A DNA stretch of 63,145 nucleotides from a virus (IMGVR_UViG_3300005528_002232:1-63145); one strand, 5' to 3'; shown: positions 34,123-43,416, counted from the first letter of the stretch. Notes: generated by a model not told the origin, from the sequence alone. Numbers and translations: made by a program.

Positions 34123-35186
34123 TTATTGGATTAAATGGATCTGGTTTTATTTCATATCATTTAAATGTATATTTTAAATACAAATGTACAGATATTGAAG
34201 TAATTCAATTGCAAAGGAATTTATTTGCAGATTTGCATAATTTAAAAAAATGCGACGTCATTATCCATATGGCAGAAAAAAATCGCGGAGATGAGAATGA
34301 ATTATACAACAATAATATTCAAAGTACAACCGATTTAATTTCAGCATTAGATAGTATTCAAACACAGCCATTGGTTATCTATACATCATCGATTCATGAA
34401 GATGCAGATAATGTATATGGCAAATGGCGTAGAAACAATAAAGAACAATTCGCAAAATGGGCAAAAAATAACAATTTTATTTCAATTAAACTGCCGAACA
34501 TATATGGCCCATTTTGTAAACCAAATTACAATTCATTTATTGCAACGCTATGCGATTCTTTAATACAAGATAAAAAAATTAATGTTATAGATAATCCAAT
34601 ATCGTTGTTATATGTAGAAAATTTATGCAAACAAATTCATGAAATAATTTTAGGTCATCGATTTGATGTTGAGTTTGATGTTATGTCATCAATAGGCATC
34701 GTTACCGAAATGTTGACTAATTTTTTATCATATATTCAAACAGGCAAAATACCAAAATTTCAAAGTGAATTTGAATTGAATATGTTTACAACATTTCGAT
34801 CATATATTATGAATCCTGTATTTGATGTTAAACATATAGAAGATAATCGGGGTGAATTAAAAGAATTAGTTATTTCGAAAGAACAAGGACAAATATTTTA
34901 TTCGACTACAAAACCTAACGTAACTCGAGGAAACCATTTTCATACAAAACGAGTTGAACGTTTTTGTATAGTACAAGGACATGCAAAGATTGAAATGCGA
35001 AAGATTGGTAGTAATAAAATTATTTCTTATAATATAAAAGATTCGGACAATAAAGTTATCGATATGCCGCCATATTATACTCACAATTTAACCAATGTTG
35101 GTAATGATGATTTGATATGTGTATTTTGGATGAATGATATTTTATCCGAACAAGCAATTGATGATACGTATTTTGAGGTAGTTTAA
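34119..35186 (+). CDS. capF: CapF-like SDR-cupin bifunctional reductase
   Basis: 355 aa. An N-terminal short NAD-binding part (IIGLNGSGFISYHLN; DVIIHMAEKNRGD in place of the usual HLAGVNR) is followed by a C-terminal cupin: GQIFYSTTKPNVTRGNHFHTKRVERFCIVQGHAKI, closing with MPPYYTHNLTNVG. This two-domain order is diagnostic of CapF/WbjC. With CapE it makes UDP-N-acetyl-6-deoxytalosamine, the precursor of UDP-FucNAc. The third enzyme, CapG epimerase, was not found here. Confidence 0.87.
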   Translation: MIIGLNGSGFISYHLNVYFKYKCTDIEVIQLQRNLFADLHNLKKCDVIIHMAEKNRGDENELYNNNIQSTTDLISALDSIQTQPLVIYTSSIHEDADNVYGKWRRNNKEQFAKWAKNNNFISIKLPNIYGPFCKPNYNSFIATLCDSLIQDKKINVIDNPISLLYVENLCKQIHEIILGHRFDVEFDVMSSIGIVTEMLTNFLSYIQTGKIPKFQSEFELNMFTTFRSYIMNPVFDVKHIEDNRGELKELVISKEQGQIFYSTTKPNVTRGNHFHTKRVERFCIVQGHAKIEMRKIGSNKIISYNIKDSDNKVIDMPPYYTHNLTNVGNDDLICVFWMNDILSEQAIDDTYFEVV

Positions 35187-35815
35187 TGAAATTTTTAAAT
35201 TTTGATAGAGTTTTATGTTTAGCGCCGCATCCAGATGATGTTGAATATGCAATGATGGGTACGATAAGAAAATATCAAGATACGCATTTTGATATTTTTT
35301 GTATGACAGTTGGCGGACAATTTGATGAAACGAGTGATAGACCTAGACATCAAGAAGTTATGAATGTTTGGGAAAATGTAGATTCAAATGTTTCATTAAT
35401 GTTTTCTGAAACATATTACATGGATGAATTAGGACACGACGGCTGGGTGAATTTTATTGAGACAAAAATAATTACGGATGAACATGCATGCATATTTATT
35501 CCAACATCAGACGATTCGCATTTTGAACATAAATTTGTTAACGAATTATCATATCCACTAACGAGAATTAAAAATCTAAGTATCATTGAATATAGAACGC
35601 CTAGTACTTTGGATACATGGTATCCAAACATGTTTGTTGATATTACAGATCAATTCGATGAAAAGTTTAATCAGTTACAATATTTTACTTCTCAAAAAGA
35701 TAGATGGTATTTTCAACGTCCTGTATTTGAATCATTTCATTTAAACTATCAAAGTTATAAAAAAGGTATTAAATACGTTGAAAAATTCAAAGCAAGACAA
35801 TTGTATAGATTATAA
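35186..35815 (+). CDS. PIG-L/LmbE-type deacetylase
   Basis: 209 aa. VLCLAPHPDDVEYAMMGTIRK carries the AHPDDxE zinc motif, and TSDDSHFEHKFV supplies the H-x3-H ligand. Such enzymes remove N-acetyl groups from GlcNAc-type sugars. Next to CapE/CapF, a deacetylated amino sugar is plausible. It is co-translated with capF (one-base overlap). Confidence 0.9.
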   Translation: MKFLNFDRVLCLAPHPDDVEYAMMGTIRKYQDTHFDIFCMTVGGQFDETSDRPRHQEVMNVWENVDSNVSLMFSETYYMDELGHDGWVNFIETKIITDEHACIFIPTSDDSHFEHKFVNELSYPLTRIKNLSIIEYRTPSTLDTWYPNMFVDITDQFDEKFNQLQYFTSQKDRWYFQRPVFESFHLNYQSYKKGIKYVEKFKARQLYRL

Positions 35816-35833
35816 ATAAAAAGGTAAATATAT

Positions 35834-36382
35834 ATGAAACAAATTGAATTAATTAATGAATATTTTGATCAGTGTAAACTTCATACAACACCCGAAAGTA
35901 GATATATACATCATTTAATGGATATATTATATCAATATGGAAAAAAATGCGAAGGCGGCCATATTGTAGAAATTGGCGTAGAAACTATGATATCATCATG
36001 GGCATGGTTAAAGTCAAATCCTAGTAAAATTACATTATGCGATATATCATTCGATCGAGCTAAACCTAAATTAAAGGATTATCAAGAAATTTGTAATGCA
36101 AATAAAATTGAACTAATTCTTGAGGAAAAATCTTCTCATAAAATGCGCATATCTAATGTAGATTTATTATTTATTGATGGGTTGCATACATATGCGCATG
36201 TTTTAAAAGAATTAAATTTATTCGAAGGCGATGTTAAACAGTATATTATTATGCATGATATTATCAAGTTCCCAGGAGTAAATTCTGCTATGAATGATTT
36301 TCTGTCTTTAAATGAAAATTGGACAATTGATTTAGTTATCGAAGAATTTCCTGGTCTTAGTGTGCTAAAACGAGTTGTATGA
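35834..36382 (+). CDS. SAM-dependent methyltransferase, type 24-like
   Basis: 182 aa. HIVEIGVETMISSWAWL is motif I, ITLCDISFDRAK motif II and VDLLFIDGLHTYAHVLKEL the Asp-Gly-His pattern of Methyltransf_24 proteins. The gene has its own AAAAAGG start site. Substrate unknown; glycan or small-molecule O-methylation is likely in this context. Confidence 0.8.
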   Translation: MKQIELINEYFDQCKLHTTPESRYIHHLMDILYQYGKKCEGGHIVEIGVETMISSWAWLKSNPSKITLCDISFDRAKPKLKDYQEICNANKIELILEEKSSHKMRISNVDLLFIDGLHTYAHVLKELNLFEGDVKQYIIMHDIIKFPGVNSAMNDFLSLNENWTIDLVIEEFPGLSVLKRVV

Positions 36383-37317
36383 AAATAGCATTTTTTACTG
36401 AGATGGGCTTCCACGGGAAGATTTCCAGAACCCATGATAATATGAGAACTGAATTTGCATGGATGTGTGCGTTAGATGCAGAACATTTTAATATTAAACA
36501 TGCAATGGAGTCTACTGAGTATATCGAAAGTCCGGTATTTGATTTAGGAATTGTTATTATTCCAAAAAACAATCCAGAATTTGATATTAACAAACTACGA
36601 ATGGTTTGTAAACAAGTAGCTATAATGCAAGAAGGTCCTAACTGGCTTTGGCAGGATTATCCATTACATCAACAAATTTGGTATTTTAACACATTAACTA
36701 GTGCAGATATTATTTTTACTCATAATGAATCCGATCGTAAATATTATCAAGGATTAACGACACATCCAGATGTTCGTGTTTTACCATCTTTAATGATTGA
36801 GGATGCTGTTGGCCAGTTAGATGTAATCGATCGTAGCGGTGTTATTATTGGAGGTAATTTTGTTTCATGGTATAGTGGTTTTGATTCATATATGATTGCT
36901 CAAGAATTAGATAATACTGTATGGGCACCATCGATGGGGAGAAAACAGTCACATGAAGATCAGCTATTAAATCATTTTCCGTATATGAATTGGACAACCT
37001 GGATTCAGTCACTTAATAAATTTAAATACGGCATACATTTAATGCGAACTCATGCCGCGGGTACCTTTGCCCTAAATTGTTCATATCTAGGAATTCCATG
37101 CATTGGTTATCGAGGATTAGATACACAAGAACAACTTCATCCAGATTTAACAGTTGAACTAGGAGATTTACAATCTGCTAGAATGATTGCGCAAAAACTT
37201 AGGATAGATGAAGAATTTTACTTATATTGTAGTAATACAACAAAAAAATTATACAAAGAAAAATATCATGAAAATAAGTTTTATACAACCTTCCAGGAAC
37301 AATTTAAAGTATCTTAA
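36379..37317 (+). CDS. Probable glycosyltransferase (GT-B-like)
   Basis: 312 aa. N-terminal MKIAFFTEMGFHGKISRTHDNMR begins a Rossmann-type domain. IIFTHNESDRKYYQG and GIHLMRTHAAGTFALNCSYLGIPCIGYRG match the interdomain and donor-binding part of GT4-like proteins. Weak consensus, but all neighbours are sugar enzymes. Overlaps the next gene by 50 bases at its end. Confidence 0.65.
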   Translation: MKIAFFTEMGFHGKISRTHDNMRTEFAWMCALDAEHFNIKHAMESTEYIESPVFDLGIVIIPKNNPEFDINKLRMVCKQVAIMQEGPNWLWQDYPLHQQIWYFNTLTSADIIFTHNESDRKYYQGLTTHPDVRVLPSLMIEDAVGQLDVIDRSGVIIGGNFVSWYSGFDSYMIAQELDNTVWAPSMGRKQSHEDQLLNHFPYMNWTTWIQSLNKFKYGIHLMRTHAAGTFALNCSYLGIPCIGYRGLDTQEQLHPDLTVELGDLQSARMIAQKLRIDEEFYLYCSNTTKKLYKEKYHENKFYTTFQEQFKVS

Positions 37318-38470
37318 ATGGTCTTATGATGCAATTAGAAAAAATCAAGGTAAACATGAAGTAGAAATTTGCGTTGCTGATGATTTCAGTGATAAAGATG
37401 ATACATGGGAATGGTGTCTTGAAATGATGGATAAAGATACAAATTTTAAAGCTATACGAAATGAAGGCCCTAACAGACTTGGTCATACTATATTATATGA
37501 CCGATTAGTTAATGAGGTTGCAACACACGATATATGTATCATATATCATGCTGATATGTATCTATGTCCAGGCGCATTAGATGCAATTGAAAAACATATT
37601 GGTACAAAACGCATTGTTTCGTTAACTAGGATTGAACCACCATTACATCCAGACGGTCCTGAAAAAGTATTAGCTGATTGGGGAATTGAACCTGAAAACT
37701 TTAATGAAGTTGCATTTTTACAATGGTTTACTAATTGTCACCCGTTAAAAGGAAATCATGTTACAGAAGGAGTATTTGCGCCATGGGCATTTATGAAATC
37801 AGATTTCCAAGAAATCAAAGGACATGATACATTATATGCACCACAGTCTAAAGAAGATTCAGATATATTTAATCGTTTTCAATTAAATGGTGTTAAATTT
37901 ATACAAACATGGAAAGGTTGTGTATATCATATGACTTGCAGGGGTAGTAGATTCAATCCAACACTAACAACTCCCGGAACTAACAGTTCGGAATGGGAAG
38001 CTCAAAATTTACGTTCAACGCGTAATTTTATACGTAAATGGGGTCATTTTTGCAAACATGATGAATTAATGAAACCTATTATTCCGCCAAAATATAACAT
38101 TGCATTTCGAGTCAAATCATGTACTGCTTCATTATTAGAACTTTTAGAACCATGGTGTGATAGAATTTATATTGATGATGATATGCAAGTTTTAACTGCA
38201 GATTATATTGAACGGGAACAATCTAATACTACATTTGATTTGACTAAACGAGTATTTTGTATTGGTTTTAATGATCCTATGTCAGAAAATGATATTGTAG
38301 TAGAAATAGATAGCAATCGAATGAGTAATCAAGATTATATGTATATTCAGCAACTTGCTGAAATTATTCAACAATCCGGAGAAATAGGATCATTTCAATT
38401 AGGAACATTAAACATAACAATTAATCATTTAGAAACATATGAGAAAGATTTAATAATATGCAAAAAGTAG
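37268..38470 (+). CDS. Glycosyltransferase, GT2
   Basis: 400 aa from the ATG at 37268, chosen because MKISFIQPSRNNLKYLKWSYDAI is the expected GT2 start; an in-frame start 60 bases upstream gives a non-homologous extension. The DxD site is in CIIYHADMYLC. VFAPWAFMKSDFQEIKGHD and EDSDIFNRF match the acceptor/base region. A ~150-residue C-terminal extension has no clear family. Its start overlaps the upstream gene by 50 bases. Confidence 0.82.
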   Translation: MKISFIQPSRNNLKYLKWSYDAIRKNQGKHEVEICVADDFSDKDDTWEWCLEMMDKDTNFKAIRNEGPNRLGHTILYDRLVNEVATHDICIIYHADMYLCPGALDAIEKHIGTKRIVSLTRIEPPLHPDGPEKVLADWGIEPENFNEVAFLQWFTNCHPLKGNHVTEGVFAPWAFMKSDFQEIKGHDTLYAPQSKEDSDIFNRFQLNGVKFIQTWKGCVYHMTCRGSRFNPTLTTPGTNSSEWEAQNLRSTRNFIRKWGHFCKHDELMKPIIPPKYNIAFRVKSCTASLLELLEPWCDRIYIDDDMQVLTADYIEREQSNTTFDLTKRVFCIGFNDPMSENDIVVEIDSNRMSNQDYMYIQQLAEIIQQSGEIGSFQLGTLNITINHLETYEKDLIICKK

Positions 38471-39366
38471 TAGTAACCGGTGGGGCTGGATTTATAGGCT
38501 CAAATATGACTGATTATTTGTTACAACGAGGATGTCATGTAATTGTAATTGATAACTTATCTACGGGTAAAGCAGAAAACATAAATAATCTAGCAAAATT
38601 TTATAACAAAGATTTAGCAAAAATCGATGTTGATGAATTAACTGATATATTCAATGAAGTAGATTTTGTTTTTCATTTTGCCGCTATGGCTCGGGTGCAA
38701 CCATCTATAGAAGATCCCATTACATTTAATACGGTAAACGTTCAAGGTACACTTAAAGTATTGTTAGCAGCACATCGAGCTGGTGTTAAACGAGTTGTAT
38801 ATAGTGCATCGTCATCGGCATATGGAGATGCTACACAATTTCCGACACCCGAAACTCATGGTACCAATCCATTATCTCCATATGGTCTTCAAAAATTAAT
38901 CGGAGAACAATATTGTAAAATGTTTAGTCAGGTATACGGATTAGATACGGTATCTCTTCGTTATTTCAATGTATATGGAAATCGAATGGCAACTGAAGGA
39001 GCTTATTGTTTAGTAATGGGAATATTTGCAAAACAAATGTTAGATGGATTGCCGCTAACTATTACAAATGATGGAGAACAACGAAGAGATTTTACATACG
39101 TAGATGATGTAGTACAAGCTAATTGGTTAGCAGCTACATACATCGACCCGTTAAATGGAGAAGTTTTTAACATTGGAAACGGAAAAAACTATTCAGTTAA
39201 TGAGGTAGCTGATATGATGGGTGGGGAAAAAACGTATGGATATCCTAGAATCGAGCCTAAAGAAACATTAGCAGATAATACAAAAGCTCGTAACATCTTA
39301 GGATGGAATCCTGTTGGAGATTTACCGACATGGATCAAACAATATAAAAAAGATTTAGGTATTTAG
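38458..39366 (+). CDS. NAD-dependent sugar epimerase, GalE-like
   Basis: 302 aa. VVTGGAGFIGSNMTDYLLQRG is the NAD loop, VYSASSSAYGD holds the catalytic Ser, PYGLQK the YxxxK, and SLRYFNVYGNRM and RRDFTYVDDVVQA are family hallmarks. Likely 4-epimerase on a UDP-hexose or UDP-HexNAc. It is the last gene of the sugar locus. Confidence 0.9.
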   Translation: MQKVVVTGGAGFIGSNMTDYLLQRGCHVIVIDNLSTGKAENINNLAKFYNKDLAKIDVDELTDIFNEVDFVFHFAAMARVQPSIEDPITFNTVNVQGTLKVLLAAHRAGVKRVVYSASSSAYGDATQFPTPETHGTNPLSPYGLQKLIGEQYCKMFSQVYGLDTVSLRYFNVYGNRMATEGAYCLVMGIFAKQMLDGLPLTITNDGEQRRDFTYVDDVVQANWLAATYIDPLNGEVFNIGNGKNYSVNEVADMMGGEKTYGYPRIEPKETLADNTKARNILGWNPVGDLPTWIKQYKKDLGI

Positions 39367-39390
39367 TTTTCTGTTATTTGTTTGTAGTTG

Positions 39391-39407
39391 ATATTTATAC
39401 TTGAAAG
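39391..39407 (+). promoter_or_regulatory. Class II motif ATATTTATACTTGAAAG
   Basis: In the 56-base gap between the sugar locus and the lysis genes, 16 bases before the putative holin ATG. A TTAGGAG Shine-Dalgarno follows. Position before lysis genes supports a late-promoter role. Confidence 0.45.
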
Positions 39408-39422
39408 TATATTAGGAGCTAC

Positions 39423-39641
39423 ATGAAAAAATTTATTACAGAAATGTTTACTGGCGGAGATACATCTATCAAACGAGTTATTGCATTTATTGGATTTTTA
39501 TTTATTGCCGTTACAATGTTGTTGAATTCATATTCTCATGAATCTGTTAAACCATCTACAGATCTAGTAGATGCAGTTAAAACCATTGTAATTATTTGCA
39601 TTGCCGGCAATGTTGCTGAAAAATTTCTATTAAAAAAATAA
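39423..39641 (+). CDS. Putative holin (two-helix membrane protein)
   Basis: 72 aa. Two hydrophobic helices at about 17-35 (KRVIAFIGFLFIAVTMLLN) and 50-66 (VKTIVIICIAGNVAEKF) with a charged N-terminus and a basic C-terminus. Size, topology and position directly before the endolysin fit a class II holin. No sequence family is recognised, so this is by context. Confidence 0.6.
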   Translation: MKKFITEMFTGGDTSIKRVIAFIGFLFIAVTMLLNSYSHESVKPSTDLVDAVKTIVIICIAGNVAEKFLLKK

Positions 39642-39657
39642 ATACAAGTAACAAGTC

Positions 39658-40119
39658 ATGAAAATAACAAAAACAGGTACCGGTGGTATTGAACTAATCA
39701 AAACATTCGAAGGATTTAGAGGAGCACCATATAAATGTCCTGCAGGTATTCCTACAATAGGATATGGTGCTACATTTTACCCAGATGGTAAAAAAGTAAC
39801 AATGACTGATGCTGTAATTACTGAGACAAAAGGAACCGAACTATTACAGAGCATGTTAGCAAGTTTTGAACGCTATGTTGATTCATATTGCCGAGATGAT
39901 ATCAATCAAAATCAATTTGATGCATTAGTGTCATTTGCTTACAACTTAGGCCCAGCAAATTTAAAATCATCAACACTATTGAAAAAAGTTAATGCTAATC
40001 CGCAAGATGAAACCATTCGCGATGAATTCATGAAATGGGTCAAAGCTGGTGGTAAAACACTTAAAGGATTAGTAAGACGTAGAGAAGCGGAAGCAAATTT
40101 ATATTTTAAAAAGGATTAA
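39658..40119 (+). CDS. Endolysin, GH24 lysozyme
   Basis: 153 aa, T4-like lysozyme without signal peptide. The catalytic triad positions are E17, C26 and T32 in TFEGFRGAPYKCPAGIPTIGYG, i.e. E-8aa-C-5aa-T, the known variant in which Cys replaces the T4 Asp20. QNQFDALVSFAYNLG and LVRRREAE are conserved fold motifs. It hydrolyses peptidoglycan glycan strands during lysis with the adjacent holin and M15 peptidase. Confidence 0.93.
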   Translation: MKITKTGTGGIELIKTFEGFRGAPYKCPAGIPTIGYGATFYPDGKKVTMTDAVITETKGTELLQSMLASFERYVDSYCRDDINQNQFDALVSFAYNLGPANLKSSTLLKKVNANPQDETIRDEFMKWVKAGGKTLKGLVRRREAEANLYFKKD

Positions 40120-40122
40120 TTT

Positions 40123-40581
40123 ATGCAATTGAGTAAAAATTTAGTTTTAGCAGAAGTTATGCGAAGTGAAACTGCGAAACGTAAAGGTATTAGCAATATG
40201 CCAACACTAGAGCATATTGAGAATTTCAAACTATTAGCTGAAAAAGTATTCCAACCAATTCGAGAACATTTTGGAAAGCCAATTCACATTTCATCAGGCT
40301 ACAGAAGTGCAGCTCTTAACAAAGCTGTCGGAGGAAGTTCATCTTCACAACATTGTTCCGGTGAAGCAATTGATATTGATATGGATGGAACAGATATCAC
40401 AAATGCCGAAGTATTCAACTTCATCAAAGACAATCTAGAATTTGATCAGCTTATTTGGGAATTCGGAACAGATAAAAATCCAGATTGGGTTCATGTATCA
40501 TATGAATCAAAAGGACGTCAACGCAAACAAATCCTAAAAGCTGTTAAATCTGGCGGCAAAACTGTTTATAAACCTTACTAA
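40123..40581 (+). CDS. Peptidase M15 (peptidoglycan endopeptidase)
   Basis: 152 aa of the M15_3 family. SGYRS at 58-62, zinc ligands H77 and D84 in QHCSGEAIDID, and H124 in WVHVSY. It cleaves peptide cross-links in peptidoglycan. Directly follows the GH24 lysozyme, so the lysis cassette has both glycosidase and peptidase. No signal peptide. Confidence 0.9.
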   Translation: MQLSKNLVLAEVMRSETAKRKGISNMPTLEHIENFKLLAEKVFQPIREHFGKPIHISSGYRSAALNKAVGGSSSSQHCSGEAIDIDMDGTDITNAEVFNFIKDNLEFDQLIWEFGTDKNPDWVHVSYESKGRQRKQILKAVKSGGKTVYKPY

Positions 40582-40598
40582 TAGATTATGGTAGTAAC

Positions 40599-42413
40599 AT
40601 GAAGTTTAAAATCATATTAGCTTTATTGTTACTACCATATACAGTTATCGCACAGCACTTCGATCACGAACAACATGTAGAAACTACATGGGATCAAGGC
40701 ATACCTTTATGTCCTGAAGATGCATACATAACCGGATTGATTGAACAATTAGATCCGGAGTTTTTAACTACTCCAAACAAACCTATTACTAAAAAGAATG
40801 CTAAACTCTGCAGAGAGATTGCAATTGCATTTTACAATCGAGAAATGTATGATGCAGCGGATTGGTATTTGTATAAAGCCAAAACATATGTTGAAGTTGT
40901 AGAGATTCAACCCGAAACAATTGTAAAACAACTGACTCCAGAGATTTCTGATGCAACTGCAGAACAATTGAAAAGTTTGCAACAAGATGCTAAGTTTCTA
41001 GAAAGTATTCCAGACAGTTATGATCAACTCAATGAAACACAAATCAAACAATTAGCAGAACGTATTGATAAACAAATTCAAAAATTAACAACAGAACGTG
41101 CTGTACTTGTAAAAAACAAAGCAAGTAAAGATGTCATTGATGCAAAAGACAAAACCATAGATCATTTAGAAAAAGAAAAGCATGTTATAGATTTAACTGT
41201 CAAAGAAAACGTTTTAAAGAAACAAACATCCATATTAAAAACAGAACGCCAAACTTTATACCGTTATTTGGTATCAACGGGTGCTGTAATTGCAGTTTTA
41301 ATCTTGTTGATATCATATATTGCCTTGAGAAAAAGAGTGGCTTATAAAGAATCTGTGATATTAAAACAAAAGAATCGTTTCAATGAATTTGAACAATTTG
41401 TAGATTCATCAGTGCTTGTTAGCAAAACAGATGCTAAAGGACGAATAACTTATGTAAATGAAAAGTTTCAGCAAGTATCGGGTTGGACTGCCGATGAAGC
41501 TATGGGTCAAGATCATCGAATAGTTAATTCGGGATATCATAACAGAGAATATTGGCAGGATATGTATGATACTGTATTGCGGCAACGTAAAATATGGAAT
41601 GGTGTAGTTACCAATAAAAACAAGTCCGGAGAATTGTATTGGGTAGATTCTTATATTAAAGCTGAGTTTGATGAAAAAGGCCAATTGCAAGGATTTACTT
41701 CAATTCGATACGATGTTACTGATGTTGTAAAAAGTGCACAAGAAATAGAAAAACAAAATACATACTTAGAACATGCAGCAAAGATTCTGCGACATGATAT
41801 GCATTCTGGAATCAACACGTATATCCCACGTGGTGTAAATTCTCTAGAACGAAGATTAACTGATGATACTATAAAAAATTTAAAATTAGAAGCTCCTTTA
41901 AAAATGATAAAAGAAGGATTGACTCATACTCAAAAAGTTTATAAAGGAGTATATGAATTTACCAACCTAGTTAAAAAAGACGTAGTACTTAATAAAACTA
42001 CATGTGACTTGAAACAAATACTAGAATCTTATTTGACTTCAACATCATACAAAAGTCAAGTTATACTAGAAGATCTTGGCAATGCAGATGTAAATGAACC
42101 ATTATTTTGCACTGCGGTTGATAACTTGATTCGTAACGGATTGAAGTACAATGATAGCTCAACTAAGTTTGTGAAGATATATATAGAAAATGGTGATGTA
42201 GTTATACAAGACAATGGACGAGGCTTGACTCAAGACGAATTCAATCATCTGTCTAAACCATATACCAGAAAACCCGGACAAAAAGAAACAGGTACTGGTT
42301 TAGGATTAAACATATGTGTAGCAATATTAACAGAACATGGATTTAAAATAAGTTGTGATAAAAATGAAATAGGAACAAAAATTAAAATTAAATTAGGAAC
42401 TGGGAATGATTGA
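40599..42413 (+). CDS. Membrane sensor histidine kinase with PAS domain
   Basis: 604 aa. A signal peptide ends in VIAQ at 19, followed by a periplasmic-type region with coiled-coil (residues ~145-220), a transmembrane helix at about 224-243, a PAS domain at 265-378 (SKTDAKGRITYVNEKFQQVSG), and a kinase core. The phosphoacceptor is H399 in LRHDMHSG, the N box is DNLIRNGLKYN near 507-517, and the G boxes are IQDNGRGL and GTGLGLNI. The receiver gene follows with an 8-base overlap. A whole two-component kinase in a lytic-type phage genome is unusual. Confidence 0.9.
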   Translation: MKFKIILALLLLPYTVIAQHFDHEQHVETTWDQGIPLCPEDAYITGLIEQLDPEFLTTPNKPITKKNAKLCREIAIAFYNREMYDAADWYLYKAKTYVEVVEIQPETIVKQLTPEISDATAEQLKSLQQDAKFLESIPDSYDQLNETQIKQLAERIDKQIQKLTTERAVLVKNKASKDVIDAKDKTIDHLEKEKHVIDLTVKENVLKKQTSILKTERQTLYRYLVSTGAVIAVLILLISYIALRKRVAYKESVILKQKNRFNEFEQFVDSSVLVSKTDAKGRITYVNEKFQQVSGWTADEAMGQDHRIVNSGYHNREYWQDMYDTVLRQRKIWNGVVTNKNKSGELYWVDSYIKAEFDEKGQLQGFTSIRYDVTDVVKSAQEIEKQNTYLEHAAKILRHDMHSGINTYIPRGVNSLERRLTDDTIKNLKLEAPLKMIKEGLTHTQKVYKGVYEFTNLVKKDVVLNKTTCDLKQILESYLTSTSYKSQVILEDLGNADVNEPLFCTAVDNLIRNGLKYNDSSTKFVKIYIENGDVVIQDNGRGLTQDEFNHLSKPYTRKPGQKETGTGLGLNICVAILTEHGFKISCDKNEIGTKIKIKLGTGND

Positions 42414-42843
42414 ATCAATTTTATTAGTAGATGATGAAGATTTGTTTCACTTAGTATTTGAAGATGCTTGTAGTTTGTTGGATATAACATTATCGTTGCA
42501 AGCAATTAATAGTTCAGACGAAGCAGAACGAATGTTTAAAAATTGGTTTGAAAACGGATTGGTTGAAGAAAAACCGGCTTGCGTATTTGTAGATTTAAAT
42601 ATTATTGGATCTAGTTTTGACGGAATTGAATTGATACGCAAAATTAATTTTGAATACGGTAATCACGTAGTAATCGGAATTATATCATCCTCAGATGAAG
42701 CAACAGAACAAACAAAAGCACAAACAGCTGGAGCTCAGTTCTGGATAATCAAATCAGATGAAATTGAGCCGAGACTAGAAGAATTCCGGAATGACTATCA
42801 ACGTTATCAAACTAGAACGGCTCCTTTTAAAGTATATAGATGA
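42406..42843 (+). CDS. Single-domain response regulator (receiver)
   Basis: 145 aa. ILLVDDED gives the acidic pair D9/D10, CVFVDLN the phosphorylation Asp D63, GIISSSDEAT the conserved Ser near 94-96, and FWIIKSDE the Lys K116. There is no output domain, so it acts by protein contact, as CheY does. It overlaps the kinase gene by 8 bases and the downstream membrane coiled-coil gene by 4, forming a three-gene cassette. Confidence 0.9.
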   Translation: MIESILLVDDEDLFHLVFEDACSLLDITLSLQAINSSDEAERMFKNWFENGLVEEKPACVFVDLNIIGSSFDGIELIRKINFEYGNHVVIGIISSSDEATEQTKAQTAGAQFWIIKSDEIEPRLEEFRNDYQRYQTRTAPFKVYR

Positions 42844-43415
42844 TAAAATTTGATCAGGATACAAAACAAAAATTAAAAGAGTTATATCAAAAGCGTGGTA
42901 TAGGACTCGAAGGAAACATCATTAGAATGATAGACTCATCAGATGATTCTGAGTTTGCAACGTATCTGCAAACATGTAGTGATAAAGACAAAGACAATCG
43001 TCGCAAACGTTTAGAAATAACCAAACAAATTCAAACACAAAACAAAGAGTTGGTAGAATCTCAACAAGCCAATCAACAACTAATGGTAGAATTGCAAGAA
43101 GCATTGGATTCTGCAGAACAATCACGTTGTGATGCTGAGAAGGCCCGGGATGCTGCAATGGATGATTTGGACATGATGCAGAAACGTACTCAGTTTGAAT
43201 TAATCAATCTCATAGTAAAAGTGTCTCTCATAATCATAATAGGAGTTGGATTCATAACTACAACTATTTACATGGTTGCCTTATTTGCCGATAAAGACAC
43301 GCAAATCATCGGATCTACCTGGAGTAACATGTTTGGCATCTTGTTAACCAATGCATTTAGTATAATTGGTACTATAATGGGTGTTAAGTATGCATCCGAA
43401 AAATCCGATAAATGA
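42840..43415 (+). CDS. Coiled-coil membrane protein of the two-component cassette
   Basis: 191 aa. Residues ~55-115 form a long charged coiled coil (QIQTQNKELVESQQANQQL; EALDSAEQSRCDAEKARDA), followed by two hydrophobic helices at about 121-147 and 160-180. No catalytic motif is visible. Its start overlaps the receiver stop by 4 bases, so it is a candidate target or partner of the receiver at the membrane. Function unknown. Confidence 0.7.
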   Translation: MIKFDQDTKQKLKELYQKRGIGLEGNIIRMIDSSDDSEFATYLQTCSDKDKDNRRKRLEITKQIQTQNKELVESQQANQQLMVELQEALDSAEQSRCDAEKARDAAMDDLDMMQKRTQFELINLIVKVSLIIIIGVGFITTTIYMVALFADKDTQIIGSTWSNMFGILLTNAFSIIGTIMGVKYASEKSDK

Positions 43416-43416
43416 T

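Noticed and set aside
39391-39415. A class I promoter before the holin gene
   Set aside because: TATATTAG is present at 39408-39415 but the nearest TTGs give spacers of 17 or 23 bases, so only the class II motif is reported.
40599-43415. That the window is a host chromosome because of the two-component system and secreted proteins
   Set aside because: The T4-like replisome, lysis genes and gene overlap throughout the same strand are phage features, and the cassette lies directly between phage lysis and virion-type genes.
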